From DATDAH01 sp963845425 (GTDB lineage: Bacteria; Actinomycetota; Acidimicrobiia; Acidimicrobiales; DATDAH01): a stretch of DNA of 64,000 bases. The stretch spans positions 248,001-312,000 of the forward strand of contig CAWJSC010000002.1 in the NCBI GenBank assembly GCA_963845425.1, in the 5' to 3' direction. Shown here in pieces: positions 8,006-16,575 of this stretch (the stretch's first letter is position 1; each line of letters opens with the position of its first letter). A model generated the notes under the pieces. That model made no database searches and was not told where the DNA came from. It saw nothing but the letters and a program-made list of their open reading frames with translations. The position numbers and the translations under genes were made by a program.

Positions 8006-9934
8006 GTGCTCACGATCTCCGGCCTGAGCAAGGCCCACGGCAACCGGACGTTGTTCCGGGGCGTCACCTTCGTCCTGGGCGACGGGCGCCGGGTCGCGCT
8101 CGTGGGCGCCAACGGCGTGGGCAAGACCACGCTGCTGGAGATCGTGGCCGGGCTGCAGGACGCTGACGCCGGCGAGGTCCATCGCTCCGCCGACCTCCGC
8201 TTGGGCTACCTGCCCCAGGACCAGCCCGTGGCCTCCGCCGGCACCGTGCTGGACGAGACCCTCGACGGCGGCGGCCCGCTGGCCGAGCTCCACCACCGGC
8301 TGGAGGACCTCGAGGCCCGGCTCACCGCCGGGGACCAGGGTGTCCTGGAGGAGTACGGCGACGTCCAGTCCCGTTTCGAGGGCCTCGGCGGCTACGGCCT
8401 GCAGGCCGAGGCCGAGCGCATCCTCGGCGGTCTCGGGTTCACCCCCGAGGACTCCCGCCGGCCCGTCCGCGAGCTGTCCGGGGGCTGGCGCATGCGGGTG
8501 CTGCTGGCCCGACTGCTGCTGAGCGACCCCGACGTGCTCCTCTTGGACGAGCCGACCAACCACCTCGACGTCGACTCCGTCGGGTGGCTGGAGCAGTACC
8601 TCTCCGCCTATCGAGGGGCCGTGCTGTTCGTCAGTCACGACCGGGACTTCATCGACGGCGTGGCCAACCGGGTCATCGAGATGAGTCACGAGTCGGCCAC
8701 CGAGTACGTGGGCGGTTTCGCCGAGTTCGTGGTCGAGCGGGAGGCCAACCTCGAGCGCCTGGAGGCCGCAGCCAACCGCCAGGCCAAGCAGCTGGCCAAG
8801 ACCGAGCAGTTCATCGAGCGCTTCCGCTACAAGGCGACCAAGGCCCGGCAGGTCCAGAGCCGGGTCAAAGCGCTCGAGAAGATCGAGCGCATCGCCGTCC
8901 CCGACGACGAGACCATCAAGGCCAGGTTCGCGTTCGCACCCCCGCCTCGCTCGTCGCGGGTCGTGGCCGAGCTGCACGGCGTCGACGTGGGCTACGACGA
9001 CGAGCCGCCGGTGTTGACCGGCGTGGACGTGGTCATCGAGCGGGGCATGCGCATCGGCCTGATCGGGCCGAACGGGGCCGGCAAGACCACGCTGCTCAAG
9101 GTCCTGCTGGGCCAGCTGGAGCCCACAGCAGGCACGATCGCGCTCGGCAACAACATCGAGATCGCCAGCTTCGAGCAGCACCAGGCCGATGCTCTCGACG
9201 GCACCAAGCGGGTGGTGGAGGAGTTCTCGGCCAGCGTGCCCGAGGCGGCCGGCCGCAACCGCCGCACGCTGCTGGGCAGCTTCGGCTTCAGCGGCGACGC
9301 CGCCGACCGGCGGGTCAGCGACCTGTCCGGTGGCGAGCGCACTCGCCTGGCGCTGGGCAAGATCATGGTCGAGCCCCACAACCTGCTGGTGCTCGACGAG
9401 CCCACGAACCACCTCGACCTGCCCAGCTGCGACATCCTCGAGGATGCCTTGCGCGCCTACGAGGGCACCGTTCTCCTGGTCACCCACGACCGGCACCTGA
9501 TCCGCTCGGTCGCCACCTCGCTCATCGAGGTCCGGGGCGGCAGGGCCCAGTGGCACGACGGGGTGGACGAGTCGATCCTCACCCCCCGCACCGACGCCGG
9601 CTCCGGACGGTCGGCGCCCCGCACCGGGAGCCACGGCGACGGCCGCAACGCCGACCGGCGCACCGCGGCGGAGCGTCGCCAGGAGCGGGCCGGGGTGACC
9701 AAGCCCCTGAAGGACGCGCTGCGGTCGGCCGAGAAGCGATGGCAGACGGCCGAGGACACGGTGACCAAGCTGGAGAAGCAGCTCGCCGACCCCGACCTCT
9801 ACGACCGGCCCGAGGAGGTGGCCGACGTGGCCCGACGCCACGACCAGGCCAAGGCCGAGGCCGCGGCCGCCATGACCGCGTTCGAGAAGGCGGCCGAGAG
9901 GCTCGAGACCGCCGACGCCCGCTTCGCCCCGTGA
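8006..9934 (+). CDS. ABC-F family ATPase
   Basis: 642 residues with two ABC domains and no membrane segment, the soluble ABC-F layout. Domain one has Walker A GANGVGKTT (residues 34-42), signature LSGGWRMR and LLLDEPTNHLDVDS. A charged linker follows (about residues 245-300). Domain two has GPNGAGKTT, LSGGERTRL and LVLDEPTNHLDL. The last 90 residues are a Lys/Glu-rich coiled coil as in Uup-type members. These proteins act on ribosomes, either in translation or as antibiotic protection. Housekeeping versus resistance cannot be decided here. GTG 8006 is divergent from the DUF1214-like gene. A long palindrome begins 18 bp past the stop. Confidence 0.9.
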   Translation: MLTISGLSKAHGNRTLFRGVTFVLGDGRRVALVGANGVGKTTLLEIVAGLQDADAGEVHRSADLRLGYLPQDQPVASAGTVLDETLDGGGPLAELHHRLEDLEARLTAGDQGVLEEYGDVQSRFEGLGGYGLQAEAERILGGLGFTPEDSRRPVRELSGGWRMRVLLARLLLSDPDVLLLDEPTNHLDVDSVGWLEQYLSAYRGAVLFVSHDRDFIDGVANRVIEMSHESATEYVGGFAEFVVEREANLERLEAAANRQAKQLAKTEQFIERFRYKATKARQVQSRVKALEKIERIAVPDDETIKARFAFAPPPRSSRVVAELHGVDVGYDDEPPVLTGVDVVIERGMRIGLIGPNGAGKTTLLKVLLGQLEPTAGTIALGNNIEIASFEQHQADALDGTKRVVEEFSASVPEAAGRNRRTLLGSFGFSGDAADRRVSDLSGGERTRLALGKIMVEPHNLLVLDEPTNHLDLPSCDILEDALRAYEGTVLLVTHDRHLIRSVATSLIEVRGGRAQWHDGVDESILTPRTDAGSGRSAPRTGSHGDGRNADRRTAAERRQERAGVTKPLKDALRSAEKRWQTAEDTVTKLEKQLADPDLYDRPEEVADVARRHDQAKAEAAAAMTAFEKAAERLETADARFAP

Positions 9935-9951
9935 GCCCACCGAACCGAGCC

Positions 9952-9998
9952 AAATTGCGCCGATTTGTCACGCTGAGCGTGACAAATCGGCGCAATTT
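9952..9998. repeat. 47-bp perfect palindrome (23-bp arms, 1-base centre)
   Basis: Arms at 9952-9974 and 9976-9998 are exact reverse complements around a single G at 9975. The left arm begins AAATTGCGCCGATTTGTCAC. It fills most of the 67-bp gap between the ABC-F stop and the first MFS start. The RNA would form a long stem but is followed by only three T residues and then CAG, so it is not a classic intrinsic terminator on the plus strand. It could be an operator, a repeat element, or a stem that hides the MFS ribosome site. Confidence 0.85.
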
Positions 9999-10001
9999 CA
10001 G

Positions 10002-11300
10002 ATGGATGCGGGCGTGACGAGCTACTGGGGGCCGTCGGTCCGCGCCCTGATCGGGTCGACCTTCCTGCGCACGACGGCCCACCTGGCCTGGCTGACCTCG
10101 CTCGGCGTGCTGGTGTTCGACCTGACCGGCCGGGAGCTGGACCTCGGCCTCATCGGCCTGGCCGAGTTCCTGCCGGTCCTGCTCCTCGTCCTCGTAGCCG
10201 GCGCCGTCGCCGACCGGGTCGACCGCCGGATCGTGTCCGGCCTCGGCGCTGTGGCCGAGGCCGGAGTCGGGTTCGCCGTTGCCCTCTACGTCGCCTCGGG
10301 CCCCACTGCCGTCGGTCCGATCTTCGCCCTGATCGTGGTGAGCGGCACCGCCGGGGCCTTCACCTCCCCCGCCACCCGGGCCCTGCCCGCCGACGTCCTC
10401 CCGCCGGAGGGTCTGCCCTGGCTGGTCGCCCGGCACTCGGCCACGTGGCAGGCCGCGATCATCGTCGGCCCCGTGGTCGGCGGGACGCTCTACGCCATCG
10501 ACCCCATCGCCCCGTTCGTGGCCGTGGGCGTCCTCCATCTGCTGAGCGCGGCGGCCTACCCGTTCATCACGCTGCGCCCCGTCGAGGAGCGTGAGGCGGT
10601 CGAGACCGCCGACGAGGAGGCGGCCCGGCCCGGCCTGAGCCACGCGCTGGAGGGTCTGAAGTTCATCCGCCACCATCCGGTCCTGCTCGGCGCCATCTCC
10701 CTGGATCTGTTCGCCGTCCTCTTCGGCGGTGCCGTGGCCCTGCTCCCCGCCATAGCCGAGAAACGGCTGGGCGTCGGTGCCGTCGGCCTCGGCTGGCTGC
10801 GGGCCGCCGGAGGGATCGGCGCGGCGGCGGTGACCCTGGTCCTGACCCGGCGACCGGTCGTCCGCCGGGTCGGGCGCACGCTGCTCTTCGCGGTGGGCCT
10901 GTTCGGCCTGGGCACCATCGCTCTCGGCCTGACCCAGGCCTACGCCGTGGCCTTCGTGGCCATGCTCGTGCTCTCGGGGGCCGACGCCATCAGCGTGTTC
11001 ATCCGGGCCACCCTCGTGCCCCTGGTCGTGCCCCAGGACATGCGGGGCCGGGTCCTGGCCGTGGAGAACGTGTTCATCGGCGGATCCAACGAGCTGGGCG
11101 CCTTCGAGTCCGGCGTGGCCGGCCAGATCCTCGGCCCGGCCGGGGCCGTGGTGCTCGGCGGCGTCGCCACGGTGGCCATCGCCGGCACCTGGTGGGTGGC
11201 CTTCCCCGCCCTCCGCGACGTCGACCGCTTCCCCGGCACCGAGGACCCCGACCACCCCGAGCCCCTCGACCCCGCCATCCTGGAGGAGTTGGGCCCCTGA
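10002..11300 (+). CDS. MFS transporter (MFS_3/EntS-like)
   Basis: 432 residues, about twelve membrane helices. It starts with LIGSTFLRTTAHLAWLTSLG and has the helix 2-3 loop AGAVADRVDRRIV, the motif-A variant of the MFS_3 group to which enterobactin-type exporters belong. A second conserved loop, PQDMRGRVLAVENV, lies late in the protein. ATG 10002 sits four bases after the palindrome, so no Shine-Dalgarno sequence is available except inside the stem; GTG 10014 is an alternative start. The next gene is a paralogue in the same direction, and the two may act as a pair. The substrate is unknown. Confidence 0.85.
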   Translation: MDAGVTSYWGPSVRALIGSTFLRTTAHLAWLTSLGVLVFDLTGRELDLGLIGLAEFLPVLLLVLVAGAVADRVDRRIVSGLGAVAEAGVGFAVALYVASGPTAVGPIFALIVVSGTAGAFTSPATRALPADVLPPEGLPWLVARHSATWQAAIIVGPVVGGTLYAIDPIAPFVAVGVLHLLSAAAYPFITLRPVEEREAVETADEEAARPGLSHALEGLKFIRHHPVLLGAISLDLFAVLFGGAVALLPAIAEKRLGVGAVGLGWLRAAGGIGAAAVTLVLTRRPVVRRVGRTLLFAVGLFGLGTIALGLTQAYAVAFVAMLVLSGADAISVFIRATLVPLVVPQDMRGRVLAVENVFIGGSNELGAFESGVAGQILGPAGAVVLGGVATVAIAGTWWVAFPALRDVDRFPGTEDPDHPEPLDPAILEELGP

Positions 11301-11371
11301 CCGCCCTCGCCCGACCCCCCGGCTGACCCCTCGGACGTGACCCACCGCTGACACCCGTAACGTCGGAGGCC

Positions 11372-12637
11372 ATGCCCGATCGTCTCGCCGCCGCCACGCG
11401 GGAGACGTTCGCGTCGTTCCGGATCCGGAACTTCCGGCTCTTCTTCATGGGCCAGGGCATCTCCCAGATCGGCAACTGGCTCACCCTCATCGCCCAGACC
11501 CTGCTCGTCCTCGACCTGACCGGTGACGGTGTCGCGGTGGGCTTCCTGGCCGCCTGCCAGTTCGGGCCGGTACTGCTCCTGGGGGCCTGGGCCGGCCTCG
11601 TCGCCGACCGCAGCGACAAGCGCCGACTGCTCCTCATCGTTCAGGTCGGGGCCATGGCCCAGTCCTTCCTGCTGGCCGGACTGGCGTTCATGGACGACCC
11701 GCCGCTCGCCGGCATCTACGCCGTGGCGGCCCTCGGCGGGGTCGGCATGGCCTTCGACAACCCGGCCCGCCGGGCGTTCGTGGTCGAGATGGTCCCCGAG
11801 GACCTGGTCCACAACGCCGTCAGCCTCAACAGCGCCATGATGACCAGCAGCCGGGTGATCGGCCCCGCCCTCGGCGGCCTGCTCATCACCACGGTGGGTT
11901 ACGGCTGGGCCTTCGCCCTCGACGGCCTGTCCTACATCGCCGTACTGATCGGGCTCTGGCTGATGCGCACCGAGGAGCTGCGCCCCTCGACCCCTGCAAC
12001 GCGGGGCAAGGGCCAGGTCCGGGAGGGCCTGCGCTACGTCCGCCGCACCCCGGTGCTCTTCGTCCCGCTGGTGATGATGCTGTTCGTCGGGACGCTGGCC
12101 TTCAACTTCCAGGTGACCCTGCCGCTGCTGGTGACGCGGACCTTCGACCGGTCCAAGGTCGCCTTCACCGTCCTGTTCTCGGTCATCAGCCTCGGGTCGC
12201 TGGTCGGCGCGCTGTGGACGGCCCGCCGCCGCAGCATCGGGGTGGCCGATGTGATCCGGGCGTCCTTGGGCTTCGGCCTGGCCCTGCTGGCTCTGGCCAT
12301 GGCGCCCACGGTGGCCTGGGCCTTCCCGCTGGGCTTCGTCCTGGGCATGACCAGCATCGGCTTCCTCACCGCCTCGACCGCCATCGTCCAGACCGAGGCC
12401 GCGCCGGAGATGCGGGGCCGGGTCCTGGCCCTGCAGGCCATGGTCTTCCTCGGCAGCACGCCCATCGGCGGCCCGATCGTCGGCGCCATCGCCGAGTACG
12501 TCGGCCCCCGTTGGGCCGTCGCCGTCGGCGGCATCGCCGCCCTCGCGGCCGCCGCCTGGGGCACCCTCGCCCTCCGCGACCAGCGCCTGACCACCGAGGC
12601 CCGGCAACTGGCGGTCGAGGTACCCGAGACCAGCTGA
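11372..12637 (+). CDS. MFS transporter (MFS_3/EntS-like), paralogue of its upstream neighbour
   Basis: 421 residues with about twelve membrane helices. After a short amphipathic start (FASFRIRNFRLFFMGQGISQ) come AGLVADRSDKRRL (motif A) and, near the end, APEMRGRVLALQAMVF, the same conserved loop as in the upstream MFS protein. Order, direction and shared motifs indicate a tandem duplication that has diverged. ATG 11372 follows a 71-bp gap. Two full-length monomer transporters side by side may have different substrates; nothing nearby identifies them. Confidence 0.87.
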   Translation: MPDRLAAATRETFASFRIRNFRLFFMGQGISQIGNWLTLIAQTLLVLDLTGDGVAVGFLAACQFGPVLLLGAWAGLVADRSDKRRLLLIVQVGAMAQSFLLAGLAFMDDPPLAGIYAVAALGGVGMAFDNPARRAFVVEMVPEDLVHNAVSLNSAMMTSSRVIGPALGGLLITTVGYGWAFALDGLSYIAVLIGLWLMRTEELRPSTPATRGKGQVREGLRYVRRTPVLFVPLVMMLFVGTLAFNFQVTLPLLVTRTFDRSKVAFTVLFSVISLGSLVGALWTARRRSIGVADVIRASLGFGLALLALAMAPTVAWAFPLGFVLGMTSIGFLTASTAIVQTEAAPEMRGRVLALQAMVFLGSTPIGGPIVGAIAEYVGPRWAVAVGGIAALAAAAWGTLALRDQRLTTEARQLAVEVPETS

Positions 12638-12662
12638 GCCGGACTGTGCCATCGTCGTGGCG

Positions 12663-13640
12663 ATGAGCCTGTCGATGCCGGCGGAGTGGGCGCCCCATGA
12701 GCGGTGTGTGGTGGCGTGGCCGTGCCGAGAGGAGATGTGGCGGGGTCAACTCGCGGGGGCCAAGGCGGCGCACGCCGCCGTGGTCAACGCCATCGGGGCC
12801 TTCGAGCCGGTGCTCCTCGTCGCCGACCCGGGCGCCGGTCACGAGGCCGCCGCCGCCTGCCCGGGGGCCGACGTGGTCGAGTGGCCCATCGACGACTCGT
12901 GGGCCCGGGACATCGGCGCCATCGTGCTCACCGACGGCGGCGGGCGGCGGGCCGGGCTGAACCCGGTCTTCAACGCCTGGGGCGAGAAGTTCCACCCCTA
13001 CGCCGAGGATGCGGAGTTCGCCCGGCGCATGTGCGAGCACCTCGGCCTCGAGCGGATCGACGCCTTCCCGTTCGTGCTGGAAGGCGGCGCCATCACCGTC
13101 GACGGGGCGGGCACGGTCATCACCACGGAGCAGTGCCTGCTCAACCCCAACCGCAACCCCGCGCTGGACCGGGCCGGCATCGAGGCGGAACTGCGCCGGT
13201 GGCTGGGCGTGGAGCGGGTGGTGTGGCTGCCGTGGGGCCTGGTCGAGGACGACGACACCGATGGCCACGTGGACAACATCGCCCTCTGCACACGGCCCGG
13301 CGAGGTCCTGGCCCAGACCACGGCCGACCCCGACGACGTGAACCACGATCGGCTGCGCGAGAACGTCGACGTGCTGACGGCCGCGGGCTACGAGGTGGAG
13401 GAGATCGACGTCCTCCCCTCGGTGGTGATCGACGGCGAGCGCTCGGTCGTCCCGCCCCTCAACCTCTACCTGGCCAACGACGCGGCCATCGTCCCCGTGG
13501 TCGACGGCCCGGACGGTGAGGCCGCGCTGGCGGCGGTGGGCAACGCGCTTCCCGAACGCGAGGTGGTGGGTGTGCCCGGCGCCGTGCTGGCCCACGGGGG
13601 CGGGGGCGTGCACTGCATCACCCAGCAGGTGCCACGCTGA
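12663..13640 (+). CDS. aguA: agmatine deiminase
   Basis: 325 residues of the porphyromonas-type peptidyl-arginine deiminase/agmatine deiminase family. The catalytic set is visible: WPIDDSWARDIG (substrate-binding Asp), DDDTDGHVDNIALC (catalytic His with flanking acids) and the nucleophile Cys318 in GGGGVHCITQQVP. It converts agmatine to N-carbamoylputrescine and ammonia in the cytoplasm. ATG 12663 is preferred; GTG 12657 is two codons upstream. It overlaps the next gene by one base (TGATG), and that gene is the expected next enzyme, which strongly supports agmatine rather than peptidyl-arginine as substrate. Confidence 0.92.
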   Translation: MSLSMPAEWAPHERCVVAWPCREEMWRGQLAGAKAAHAAVVNAIGAFEPVLLVADPGAGHEAAAACPGADVVEWPIDDSWARDIGAIVLTDGGGRRAGLNPVFNAWGEKFHPYAEDAEFARRMCEHLGLERIDAFPFVLEGGAITVDGAGTVITTEQCLLNPNRNPALDRAGIEAELRRWLGVERVVWLPWGLVEDDDTDGHVDNIALCTRPGEVLAQTTADPDDVNHDRLRENVDVLTAAGYEVEEIDVLPSVVIDGERSVVPPLNLYLANDAAIVPVVDGPDGEAALAAVGNALPEREVVGVPGAVLAHGGGGVHCITQQVPR

Positions 13641-14566
13641 TGGCCATCGACCTGCTCACCCACATCGACCAGCCCCCCGACTCCCCGGCCCGGGTCGACG
13701 CCCCGTCACGGGAGCCGTTCCGGGTGGGCGCCGTCCAGCACCGCTGGCACGCGGACCCCGCTGAGCACCGGGCCGCCCTGGCCGAAGGCGTGCGCATGGC
13801 GGCCGACACCGGCGCCCGGCTGATCTGCCTGCAGGAGCTGACCCTCTCGCCCTACTTCGCGGTCACCCCCGGCGGGCCGTCCGCGGTGGGCGCCGCCCCG
13901 GAACCTCTACCCGGCGGGCCGACCTTCGACCTGGCCGCCGAGCTGGCAGCGGGAACCGGCGCGTTCGTCCACGCTTCGCTCTACGAGGACGGCGGGGACG
14001 GCGGGCTGGGGTTCAACACCGCGATCTGCGTCGGGCCCGACGGGGCGCTGCTGGCCCGCACCCGCAAGCTCCACATCCCGATCACCGCGGGGTACTACGA
14101 GGACCGCTACTTCCGCCCCGGCGACGGCGGCTACCCGGTCGTCGCCGTGGAGGACGCCCACGTGGGCTTCCCCACCTGCTGGGACCAGTGGTTCCCCGAG
14201 CTGGCCCGGGCCTACTCCCTCGGCGGGGCCGAGGTCATCGTCTACCCCACCGCCATCGGCTCCGAGCCGGACCACCCCGACTTCGACACCCAACCCCTCT
14301 GGGAGAAGGTCATCGTGGGCAACGGCGTCGCCAACGGGACCTTCATGGTGGCCGTCAACCGCATCGGCACCGAGCCCCCGCTGACCTTCTACGGCTCGTC
14401 CTTCATCAGCGACCCCTACGGCCGGCTGCTGGTCAAGGCGCCGCGAGACCGCCCGGCGGTGCTGGTCGCCGACCTCGACCTGGACGCCCGCCGGGACTGG
14501 CTGGCCCTCTTCCCCTTCCTCGCCACCCGCCGCCCCGATACCTATGCCTCCCTGGTCGACCCCTGA
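13640..14566 (+). CDS. aguB: N-carbamoylputrescine amidase
   Basis: 308 residues, nitrilase superfamily. The catalytic triad is clear: Glu66 (CLQELTLSPYF), Lys143 (TRKLHIP) and Cys180 (FPTCWDQWFPE). GYYEDRYFRPGD and the C-terminal YGSSFISDPYG follow the N-carbamoylputrescine amidase pattern. It should hydrolyse N-carbamoylputrescine to putrescine, CO2 and ammonia, completing the agmatine route begun by the coupled upstream enzyme. The first 27 residues are a loose extension before the nitrilase fold. The stop lies in a short hairpin shared with the convergent LLM gene. Confidence 0.91.
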   Translation: MAIDLLTHIDQPPDSPARVDAPSREPFRVGAVQHRWHADPAEHRAALAEGVRMAADTGARLICLQELTLSPYFAVTPGGPSAVGAAPEPLPGGPTFDLAAELAAGTGAFVHASLYEDGGDGGLGFNTAICVGPDGALLARTRKLHIPITAGYYEDRYFRPGDGGYPVVAVEDAHVGFPTCWDQWFPELARAYSLGGAEVIVYPTAIGSEPDHPDFDTQPLWEKVIVGNGVANGTFMVAVNRIGTEPPLTFYGSSFISDPYGRLLVKAPRDRPAVLVADLDLDARRDWLALFPFLATRRPDTYASLVDP

Positions 14567-14588
14567 CCCGATGGCGCCTCGAGGTCAG
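14563..14588. terminator. weak hairpin between convergent genes
   Basis: CTGACC at 14563-14568 and GGTCAG at 14583-14588 form a 6-bp stem around a 14-base loop and contain both stop codons of the convergent aguB and LLM genes. There is no T tract. A role as a two-way terminator is possible but unproven. Confidence 0.3.
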
Positions 14589-15613
14589 GCGGCGGCGGGG
14601 GTGAGGGCCAGTTCGTCGGCGACCAGGCGGTAGGAGACGATGCGGTCCTCGGTGGCGTGCAGCATCGTGGTCAGCATCAGCTCGTCGGCGCCGGTGCGGG
14701 CCACCAGGTCCTCGAGGCCGGACCGCACCGTCGCCGGGTCACCGATGACGTGCGTGCCCGTCCACGAGCGCACGGCCTCGCGCTCGAAGGGGGTGAAGCG
14801 GTGCTGGGCCGCCTCCTCGGGGCTCGGATAGAGGCCGGGCCGGCCCTGCCGGAGGCGGAGGAAGGCCAGGGCCCCCGGCAGGGCCAGGCGCTGGGCCTCC
14901 TCGTCGCTCGGCGCGCACACGGTGGCGACGCCCAGCATCACGTAGGGCGCCTCGAGGACCTCGGAGGGCCGAAACGCCGAGCGGTAGACCGCGACCGCGG
15001 CCTCGGTGTTGCCCGCGGCGAAGTGGTGGGCGAAGGAGAAGGGCAGGCCCAGCTCCCCGGCCAGGTGGGCGGAGTAGTCGCTGGAGCCCAGCAGCCAGAG
15101 CGCCGGCTGGTAGCCCCGGGCCGGGGTGGCATGGACCGAGGCGTACGGGTGGTCGGCAGGGAAGCCCCCGGTGAAGTAGGCCATCAGCTCGGCCAACTGG
15201 CGGGGGAGGTCGTCGCCGTCGGCCCCGACCGCGCCACGGCGCAGGGCGTGAGCGGTGACCGGGTTGGTCCCCGGGGCCCGGCCGATCCCGAGGTCGATCC
15301 GGCCCGGCTCGAAGGCCTCGAGCATCCCGAACTGCTCGGCGACCACCAGCGGCGAGTGGTTGGGCAGCATCACCCCGCCCGAGCCCAGGCGGATGGTCGA
15401 GGTCTCCGCCGCCACCCGGGCCAGGAGCACGGCGGGCGACGAGCTGGCGATGCCGGGCATGGAGTGGTGCTCGGCCACCCAGTACCGGTTGTAGCCGAGC
15501 GCCTCCACCTCCCGAGCGAGGCGCAGCGAGGCGGCCAGCGCATCGGCGGGGGTCGAGCCCTGGGCCACGGGCGCGAGGTCGAGGACCGACAGGGGAGCGT
15601 GGAAGTCCGACAT
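14585..15613 (-). CDS. LLM-class flavin-dependent oxidoreductase (MsnO8-like)
   Basis: 342 residues, a luciferase-like TIM barrel. It begins LSVLDLAPVAQGSTPADAL, then has GYNRYWVAEHHSMPGIASSS and GGVMLPNHSPLVVAEQFGML, the standard signature of short LLM enzymes annotated as MsnO8-type. RIDLGIGRAPGTNP is the flavin/phosphate strand. It probably uses FMN with a reductase made elsewhere, on an unknown substrate. The frame is open to 15697, but ATG 15611-15613 places Met directly before the first barrel strand. It is divergent from a second LLM gene across 65 bp and not similar to it in detail. Confidence 0.86.
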   Translation of the reverse strand: MSDFHAPLSVLDLAPVAQGSTPADALAASLRLAREVEALGYNRYWVAEHHSMPGIASSSPAVLLARVAAETSTIRLGSGGVMLPNHSPLVVAEQFGMLEAFEPGRIDLGIGRAPGTNPVTAHALRRGAVGADGDDLPRQLAELMAYFTGGFPADHPYASVHATPARGYQPALWLLGSSDYSAHLAGELGLPFSFAHHFAAGNTEAAVAVYRSAFRPSEVLEAPYVMLGVATVCAPSDEEAQRLALPGALAFLRLRQGRPGLYPSPEEAAQHRFTPFEREAVRSWTGTHVIGDPATVRSGLEDLVARTGADELMLTTMLHATEDRIVSYRLVADELALTPAAA

Positions 15614-15678
15614 CACCGGGTAGAACGCGTCCGGAGCGTCGGTTCTTCCGCCGGTGCCGACCCGATCGAGGAGCAGCC

Positions 15679-16569
15679 ATGGATGTCGGGATGTCACTGC
15701 CCACGATGGCGTCGGGGTACACGGCGGCCACCACGCGGGACTGGTCGCGGGCGATCGACGCCGGACCCTTCACCACATTGTCCACGGGCGAGCGGATCAC
15801 CTTCGACAACCCCGACTGGCTGGTCACCCTCTCCGCCGCGGCCACCCTGACCGAGCGGGTGCGCCTCTTCGCCAACCTGGTCGTGCTGCCCGCCCACCCG
15901 GTGGCGGTGACCGCCAAGCAGCTGGCCACCCTCGACCAACTCTCGGGCGGGCGCCTGACCGTCGGGGTCGGCGTCGGCGGCCGAGGCCACGACTTCCGGG
16001 CCGCGGAGCGGACGACCAAGGGTCGGCACGCCCGGCTCGACGAGCAGGTCGCCGAGTTGCGGCGCCTCTGGGCGGGCGAGCCACCCTTCGACCGGGCCGA
16101 CCCCGTCGGGCCGACGCCGACCCAAGGCGCCGGCGTTCCGATCCTGGCCGGGGCGATGGGGCCGAAGGCCATGGCCCGAGCCGCGCGGTGGGCCGACGGG
16201 GTGAGCGGCTTCAGCGTCTCGGGCACGGTCAGCGAGATGGCGACCAACTTCCGGCTGGCCGAGCAGGCCTGGGCGGACGCCGGTCGCACCACCGCCCCCC
16301 GCCGCGTCAGCGGCTGCTTCTACGTGCTCGACGGCGACGACGAGCGGGCCACGGCGACCCTCGACGCCTTCGCCCGCCGCTACCTGGCCATCTTCGGCGC
16401 CGAGATCGCCGAAGCCATGGCCGCCACCTGCCGGGTGGCGTCGGTCAGCGCCCTGGACCAGGTGCTCGACGGCGCCGCCGAAGCGGGCTGTGACGAGTTC
16501 GTCCTCGTCCCCGGCACCGTCGCCCTCGACTGCCTGAGCCGGACGACCGAGGTGCTGGCGACGCGTTGA
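15679..16569 (+). CDS. LLM-class oxidoreductase (F420- or flavin-dependent)
   Basis: 296 residues with the bacterial luciferase fold: LFANLVVLPAHPVAVTAKQL, then LDQLSGGRLTVGVGVGGRGHD, and GVPILAGAMGPKAMARAARW, each at the spacing expected for F420-linked LLM enzymes. ATG 15679 follows GAGGAG at 7-8 bases. F420 versus FMN cannot be settled by eye. It is divergent from another LLM gene and converges on an FAD dehydrogenase six bases beyond its stop. This suggests a small redox cluster for an unknown compound. Confidence 0.82.
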   Translation: MDVGMSLPTMASGYTAATTRDWSRAIDAGPFTTLSTGERITFDNPDWLVTLSAAATLTERVRLFANLVVLPAHPVAVTAKQLATLDQLSGGRLTVGVGVGGRGHDFRAAERTTKGRHARLDEQVAELRRLWAGEPPFDRADPVGPTPTQGAGVPILAGAMGPKAMARAARWADGVSGFSVSGTVSEMATNFRLAEQAWADAGRTTAPRRVSGCFYVLDGDDERATATLDAFARRYLAIFGAEIAEAMAATCRVASVSALDQVLDGAAEAGCDEFVLVPGTVALDCLSRTTEVLATR

Positions 16570-16575
16570 CCCCCG

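Noticed and set aside
7838..9940. 700-codon open frame on the minus strand
   Set aside because: Opposite the ABC-F gene, low-complexity composition, and the plus-strand gene has all expected motifs.
9952..9998. Palindrome as a standard intrinsic terminator of the ABC-F gene
   Set aside because: The stem is strong, but only TTT and then CAG follow on the plus strand, so the classic T tract is missing. It remains listed as a palindrome.
9579..12652. Two long minus-strand frames opposite the MFS genes
   Set aside because: Asp/Gly/Gln-rich shadows; the plus strand encodes clear twelve-helix proteins.
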